From: Anaerolineales bacterium
GTDB lineage: Bacteria > Chloroflexota > Anaerolineae > 4572-78 > NAK82
Assembly: GCA_024643945.1 (NCBI GenBank)
Contig: JAHELX010000269.1
Coordinates: 1 to 7,913 of the forward strand
Direction of reading: 5' to 3'
Length of the DNA: 7,913 bases
Each line of letters starts with the position of its first letter. The first letter of the stretch is position 1. Shown here in pieces: positions 4,755 to 7,913 of this stretch. Made by a program: the position numbers and the translations under genes. The notes below the pieces were generated by a model. The model saw only the letters and a program-made list of their open reading frames with translations. It was not told where the DNA came from and did no database searches.

Positions 4755-5561
4755 ATGTCTGAAATCACACCAATAAAAACCGTAAGCTTTGCCTGCCCAA
4801 AATGCAAGCGTCCACTGCAACCCAGCGAGAACGCGCTCCAATGCAGCGAGTGTCACCTGACATATCCCATCGTCGGCGGTATCCCCGATTTCCTCTCTGA
4901 GGGTCAACTGGCCAGTGTAGCCCCCAATTATCGGTGGATCAAGATGCTGGAATTCCTGGCCCCCATTTACGAAGGCCAACTTTGGCAATCGTTTATCCTG
5001 AAGACTCTGGCTGGCGCTGGTCATAGCTCGCTGCACAGCATCGCAAGTTTCGTCTCGGAAACCATGGAAGGGGTAACTGGGTCTGTGCTTGACGTGGCCT
5101 GCGGGCCGGCCACCTATGGGCGCCGTATCGCCTCCCCATCCAGGAACGTTTACGGCATTGACTTCTCCATGGGCACTCTACAGCAGGGAATGACCAATAT
5201 TGCGCGGGAGGGCATAACCGGCGTTCGCCTCGCCCGGGCCCGTGTAGAGGAATTGCCATTTGAGAACGCTGTCTTCGATGGGGTAATCTGTGGCGGATCC
5301 CTCCACCTCTTCCCCGATACTGTGCTCGCTTTGCGCGAAATCGCACGAACCATGAAAGCCGGTGCGCCCCTGGCGGTGACAACATTCGTGGCGGGGAATG
5401 CACCCCTCACCCGTTTGATGAAACGACGTAAAAATATGCATGTCTTCCAGATTCCTGATTTACAGCAATACCTGGCCAAAGCTGGATTTGAGGGTTTCGA
5501 GCCAAAACTGGATGGCACGTTTCTCGTGTTCAGTGCACGCAAAGCGATGCCGCATACATAG
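4755..5561 (+). CDS. Class I SAM-dependent methyltransferase with N-terminal zinc ribbon
   Basis: The protein has 268 residues. Residues 14-33 form a Trm112-like zinc ribbon (C14-x2-C17, C30-x2-C33), followed by YPIVGGIPDFL, an arrangement also found at the N-terminus of RlmA-type rRNA methyltransferases and of many uncharacterised methylases. The Rossmann domain follows: motif I VLDVACGPATYG at about 111-122, the acidic end of strand 2 in YGIDFS at about 133-138, then ARVEELPFENAVFDGVICGG (motifs II-III) and a UbiE-like LREIARTMKAGAPLAVTTF. It should transfer methyl from S-adenosylmethionine; the acceptor is unknown, with small molecules or quinone-type substrates as likely as RNA. ATG 4755 has a weak GAGA upstream. 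A clear attC follows 36 bases after the stop, so this gene, perhaps with the SnoaL-like gene before it, forms one cassette. Confidence 0.88.
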   Translation: MSEITPIKTVSFACPKCKRPLQPSENALQCSECHLTYPIVGGIPDFLSEGQLASVAPNYRWIKMLEFLAPIYEGQLWQSFILKTLAGAGHSSLHSIASFVSETMEGVTGSVLDVACGPATYGRRIASPSRNVYGIDFSMGTLQQGMTNIAREGITGVRLARARVEELPFENAVFDGVICGGSLHLFPDTVLALREIARTMKAGAPLAVTTFVAGNAPLTRLMKRRKNMHVFQIPDLQQYLAKAGFEGFEPKLDGTFLVFSARKAMPHT

Positions 5562-5596
5562 GCAAAGGTACAGTGCGGCATGAGGAGATATGTTCC

Positions 5597-5670
5597 GCCC
5601 AACAACGGCGTGCAGCGGACTGGCCTTCGGCCTGCGGCCTCGGCCAGCCGCTGACGCCGCCCCGTTGGGC
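5597..5670 (+). repeat. Integron attC recombination site (74 bp)
   Basis: The R'' core is GCCCAAC (5597-5603) and the R' core is GTTGGGC (5664-5670); with flanks they form a perfect 9-bp pair (CCGCCCAAC/GTTGGGCGG). Inside, 5607-5625 pairs with 5642-5658 except for two single bulged bases on the left arm, G5612 and A5619. This is the extrahelical-base layout that lets an integron integrase choose the bottom strand. Short unpaired central spacers (5604-5606 and 5659-5663) and a 16-base terminal loop complete the attC form. It lies between the methyltransferase and MFS genes, both on the plus strand, as expected for cassettes. Confidence 0.85.
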
Positions 5671-5713
5671 GGACTTCTGAGCAACAGATACATCGTTTGA
5701 TGACTGGAAGAAG

Positions 5714-6880
5714 ATGAGAAAAATCTGGCCGTTTACCTTCAACTTCTTGCTGTTTGCAGCTACTGCCTGTGTGTCGCCCTTCATCGTGCTCTATTATCAG
5801 GGACTGGGATTCACGGGCACGCAAATCGGCCTGCTGACCAGCATAACCCCACTCATCACTTTCTTCAGTACTCCGCTATGGACAGGGTTCGCTGACGCGA
5901 CGCGTCGGCACCGGCTCATTATGAGTCTCGCCATCCTGGTTGGGGTGATAACGTTATTTGTATTTCCCTTGCTCAATGCGTTCGTGTCAGTCTTGCTGAT
6001 CGCCATTTTGCTTAATATCTTCGTGGCACCAGTTACGTCCTTCGCCGACAGCGCCACCATGTTTATGCTGGCAGACGAAAAGGAAATGTATGGCCGCATT
6101 CGCCTGGGTGGGACGATCGGCTATGGGCTGGCCGCACCCATTGCCGGGATGCTCGTCCAAGATTACGGCTTGAAATTTGCATTCTGGGGATGTGCGACCA
6201 TGTTTCTTCTGGGATTCATCGTCAGTCAGAAATTGGTCTACGGCCAATTGAAAGCGGATAATCCAGCCAGGGGTCGTGTTCGTACGTTGCTGACGAATCC
6301 CCGCTGGCTCCTTTTCCTTACCGTGGCATTTGCTGGCGGTTCGGCGCTCGCTGCGCTAAACAACTACTTCTTCCCGTACATGAAAGAACTGGGGGCGAAT
6401 GAATCGACGATGGGACTCGCGCTTACGATTGGAACGATCACCGAAATCCCAGTACTCTTCTTCGGTAATCGACTCATCAAGCGCCTCAGGTCATACGGAC
6501 TGCTCATGTTGACGATGGTTGTCACTGGCGTCCGCTTGTTGTTATTTGCTACCTCTGGAACGCCAAGCCTTGTCCTTTTTATCCAACTTCTCAACGGTCT
6601 GACGTTTCCTGCCATGTGGATGGCAGGCGTCTCTTATGCCGACGAAAATGCTCCAGCAGGCATGAAGACGACCGCGCAAGGGCTTTTCGGCGCAATGGTT
6701 TTTGGATTTGGCACGGCTGTAGGTGGGTTCATCGGCGGACTGCTATTGGAAAATATGGGAGGGCGCGTTCTTTACCTCGTCTTTGGAGTCGTCGTGCTTG
6801 CCACCGTGGCTATTGTTGCGCTGATTCAAAGATGCCTGCCTGCCGAGCAGAAGACATCGCCTCAAGTCGTGATGCATTGA
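5714..6880 (+). CDS. MFS transporter, 12 transmembrane segments
   Basis: The 388-residue hydrophobic protein is the normal size for the major facilitator superfamily, with about twelve membrane segments. The first begins FNFLLFAATACVSPFIVLYY. The signature between segments 2 and 3 is G-F-A-D-A-T-R-R-H-R (motif A: G-x-x-x-D-x-x-x-R), and a weaker echo (GNRLIKRLRS) occurs in the second half, between segments 8 and 9. The central cytoplasmic loop (KADNPARGRVRTLL) separates two six-segment halves. The N-terminal YYQGLGFTGTQIGLL resembles the LacY/nucleoside-symporter-like MFS_1-like group. It would move a solute or drug across the inner membrane by proton coupling; the substrate is not readable. 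ATG 5714 has only a weak GGAAG upstream. It follows an attC site, so it begins its own cassette; no attC is visible at its 3' end. Confidence 0.9.
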   Translation: MRKIWPFTFNFLLFAATACVSPFIVLYYQGLGFTGTQIGLLTSITPLITFFSTPLWTGFADATRRHRLIMSLAILVGVITLFVFPLLNAFVSVLLIAILLNIFVAPVTSFADSATMFMLADEKEMYGRIRLGGTIGYGLAAPIAGMLVQDYGLKFAFWGCATMFLLGFIVSQKLVYGQLKADNPARGRVRTLLTNPRWLLFLTVAFAGGSALAALNNYFFPYMKELGANESTMGLALTIGTITEIPVLFFGNRLIKRLRSYGLLMLTMVVTGVRLLLFATSGTPSLVLFIQLLNGLTFPAMWMAGVSYADENAPAGMKTTAQGLFGAMVFGFGTAVGGFIGGLLLENMGGRVLYLVFGVVVLATVAIVALIQRCLPAEQKTSPQVVMH

Positions 6881-6902
6881 GCCATAGCGTTCAAAGTCTC
6901 AT

Positions 6903-6931
6903 TTGTCGTTGTGTACACTTGTGCATATAAT
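6903..6931 (+). promoter_or_regulatory. Sigma-70-type promoter of the brnTA remnant, with palindromic operator candidate
   Basis: TTGTCG (6903-6908) and a perfect TATAAT (6926-6931) are 17 bases apart. Between them is the palindrome GTGTACAC, a candidate site for autoregulation by BrnA, which represses its own operon in characterised systems. Transcription would start at about 6938-6939, on the GTG of the brnT remnant, so the message might be leaderless. Confidence 0.6.
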
Positions 6932-6938
6932 TGAAACT

Positions 6939-7014
6939 GTGAACTACCAATGGGATCCCTCGAAAGCCCGATCCAAAAGCCACGGAGCGAGAGCGCAAGC
7001 AATATGAAGGGTGA
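6939..7014 (+). pseudogene. brnT: brnT toxin remnant with internal deletion
   Basis: GTG 6939 starts VNYQWDPSKARS, the typical BrnT N-terminus (the family begins ...F/YxWDPxKxxxN). From 6976, in the next frame, the sequence reads KATERERKQYEG and stops at TGA 7012-7014, which is the typical BrnT C-terminus (...ISARKATxRERxxYE). About 65-70 central codons, including the RNase core, are missing, and the two ends join out of frame near 6975. The repeated AAAGCC on both sides of the junction (6963-6968 and 6976-6981) may mark it. BrnT is a RelE-like ribonuclease toxin; this remnant cannot be active. Its stop lies 6 bases before the brnA start, the normal operon order. Confidence 0.8.
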
Positions 7015-7020
7015 AAGGTT

Positions 7021-7275
7021 ATGAAGGCAGAATATGACTTCAGTCAAGGAAAGCGCGGAGCGATAGATCCGATTCCACCTGGCAAGACGCGCATTACAAT
7101 TCGGTTAGACAACGATATTTTGGCATGGTTTCGGGATCAGGCCAATAGGTCGGGCGGAGGGAATTACCAGACAATGATCAATAATGCTTTGCGGGAATAT
7201 ATCGAGCAAAGAGGAGAACCATTGGAGGAGATTCTCCGGCGTGTCGTGAGAGAGGAACTGAGTAGAGCGGCCTGA
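7021..7275 (+). CDS. brnA: BrnA-family antitoxin (orphan)
   Basis: The 84-residue product is a typical BrnA: an N-terminal toxin-contacting segment (MKAEYDFSQGKRGAIDPIPP), then a ribbon-helix-helix DNA-binding domain (GKTRITIRLDNDILAWFRDQ strand and helix, followed by GGGNYQTMINNALREYI), and a C-terminal charged helix (EEILRRVVREEL). BrnA normally binds and neutralises BrnT and represses the brnTA promoter. Here the toxin gene upstream is reduced to its two ends, so BrnA is left without its cognate toxin. It could still repress its promoter, or protect against BrnT made elsewhere. ATG 7021 is preceded by GAAAGG. The end of the gene forms the left arm of a hairpin (7264-7290), and an attC-like site follows. 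Confidence 0.9.
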   Translation: MKAEYDFSQGKRGAIDPIPPGKTRITIRLDNDILAWFRDQANRSGGGNYQTMINNALREYIEQRGEPLEEILRRVVREELSRAA

Positions 7276-7294
7276 TAGCTGGGCCGCTCTTTCG
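7264..7294 (+). terminator. Hairpin terminator overlapping the brnA stop
   Basis: AGAGCGGCC (7264-7272) pairs perfectly with GGCCGCTCT (7282-7290), with a 9-base loop containing the brnA stop codon, followed by TTC. The stem is strong, but the T-run is very short, so termination may be only partial. Confidence 0.5.
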
Positions 7295-7330
7295 CCAGCC
7301 AAGAGTAGTCAAGCCAAATAGTTCACGCCA

Positions 7331-7362
7331 ACCTAACCCGCGGTTAAGCTGCGCCGTTAGCC
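7331..7362 (+). repeat. short attC-like recombination site after brnA
   Basis: ACCTAAC (7331-7337) matches RYYYAAC. GTTAGCC (7356-7362) is close to GTTRRRY and pairs CTAAC with GTTAG. The 18-base interior has the minimal stem CGC/GCG, as in the site at 972-1004. It lies between two plus-strand cassette-like genes, 55 bases after the brnA stop and 53 bases before the DinB-like start. It is far shorter than standard attC sites. Confidence 0.4.
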
Positions 7363-7415
7363 CGCTTTTCGTATTGTCTCGATGATGTGGGCAAGAGATA
7401 TAGAGGAGAGTGATC

Positions 7416-7901
7416 ATGTTTAGCAAATCCCAATTTCAAATTCTGTTCGCCTACCACTGGCACACCAACCGGCGTTTGATGGAGTGTGCAGCAAAGCTGA
7501 GCGAGGCCGACTACATAGCCAACCCGGGTTATGGCCATGGCTCGATCCACGATTTGCTGTTTCACGTGTTGCGCACCGACCAGGGCTGGCGACTGGGACT
7601 GGAAACCGGCCGACAAGCTTCCCCTTTGCGTCAGGAGGATTTTCCCGACCTCGAATCACTGCAGATTGGCTTCGAGGGTGAGCAACTGGCATGGCAGGCG
7701 CTGCTGGACGAGCTTGGCGGGGAGGAGATAGAGGGGGACATCAACCTCACCACCTGGCGTGGCGACATCATGACCTTTCCGCGCTGGCACATTTTGCAGC
7801 ACCTTGTGCTCCACGGTATGCAACATCACAGCGAACTGGCTCAATTGCTTACGGCTAAGGGTCGGTCGCCGGGTAACGTCGACTTCATTTTCTTTACTTA
7901 G
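7416..7901 (+). CDS. DinB-family protein (four-helix metal-binding)
   Basis: The 161-residue protein fits the DinB/YfiT-like four-helix-bundle superfamily. The first helix carries FQILFAYHWHTNRRLMECA, the second contains GSIHDLLFHVLRTDQGW with a conserved His at about residue 50, and the last carries HILQHLVLHGMQHHSELAQLL, whose spaced His residues complete the metal triad of the family. Members include thiol transferases and damage-induced proteins of unknown role; the exact reaction cannot be read here. ATG 7416 is preferred over GTG 7410 because GAGGAG at 7403-7408 is 7 bases from the ATG and only one base from the GTG. It appears to be the next cassette in the array, just after the attC-like site at 7331-7362; its own 3' site would lie beyond the window. 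Confidence 0.88.
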   Translation: MFSKSQFQILFAYHWHTNRRLMECAAKLSEADYIANPGYGHGSIHDLLFHVLRTDQGWRLGLETGRQASPLRQEDFPDLESLQIGFEGEQLAWQALLDELGGEEIEGDINLTTWRGDIMTFPRWHILQHLVLHGMQHHSELAQLLTAKGRSPGNVDFIFFT

Positions 7902-7913
7902 ACTTTTAACGTG

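Noticed and set aside
4993..5824. Minus-strand open frames across the methyltransferase gene and attC
   Set aside because: They are shadows of the plus-strand methyltransferase and the attC palindrome, with Arg/Pro/Ser-rich non-protein-like translations.

Overview
The window looks like part of a bacterial chromosome holding a stretch of mobile, integron-type gene cassettes, interrupted by a group II intron. The C-terminal fragment at the left edge, the GTG starts, the mixed GC content and the kinds of accessory gene suggest a Chloroflexota-like (Anaerolineae-type) genome, but that is a guess from familiarity. No rRNA, tRNA or integrase gene is present to settle it.

Layout. 1-237 is the C-terminus of a plus-strand protein resembling the tail of a glycoside-hydrolase-like protein. 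It converges on a short minus-strand coding remnant (251-310). From about 300 onward every cassette gene lies on the plus strand, most with its own ribosome binding site: GNAT acetyltransferase (360-977), a short PIN-like protein (1044-1304), a SnoaL/NTF2-like protein (4298-4678), a zinc-ribbon SAM methyltransferase (4755-5561), a 12-TM MFS transporter (5714-6880), a deleted brnT followed by intact brnA (6939-7275), and a DinB-like protein (7416-7901). A well-formed 74-bp attC site lies at 5597-5670, with two bulged bases and GCCCAAC/GTTGGGC core sites. Two very short attC-like sites (972-1004 and 7331-7362) occupy the equivalent position after the GNAT and brnA genes. The window therefore reads as a cassette array with no integrase in view (CALIN type).

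The second cassette is broken by a minus-strand group II intron, assigned to 1327-4068. Its ends rest on domain V, domain VI with a branch-point A seven bases from the 3' end, a GTGCG 5' end, and a plausible EBS1/IBS1 pairing. Joining the flanks restores a continuous plus-strand reading frame to a stop at 4114. The intron-encoded reverse transcriptase/maturase (with HNH domain) has recognisable RT motifs but is split by a 58-bp insertion (2616-2673). Removing exactly 58 bp restores a single RT frame. An identical 58-bp copy lies at 3658-3715 in the intron's 5' part.

The most unusual signal is that these two copies and four shorter ones (3436-3464, 3557-3583, 3798-3824, 3943-3968) share one architecture: two adjacent ~6-nt blocks, a spacer, then the reverse complement of each block in the SAME order (X-Y-n-X'-Y'). 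The block sequences differ between copies, but pairing of both blocks is largely kept. This looks like an undescribed miniature mobile or structured element that has invaded the intron.

Functionally the cassette genes look independent (acetylation, RNase-type toxin fragment, small-molecule binding, methylation, efflux, toxin-antitoxin remnant, DinB fold), as is usual for cassette arrays. They are not a single pathway.
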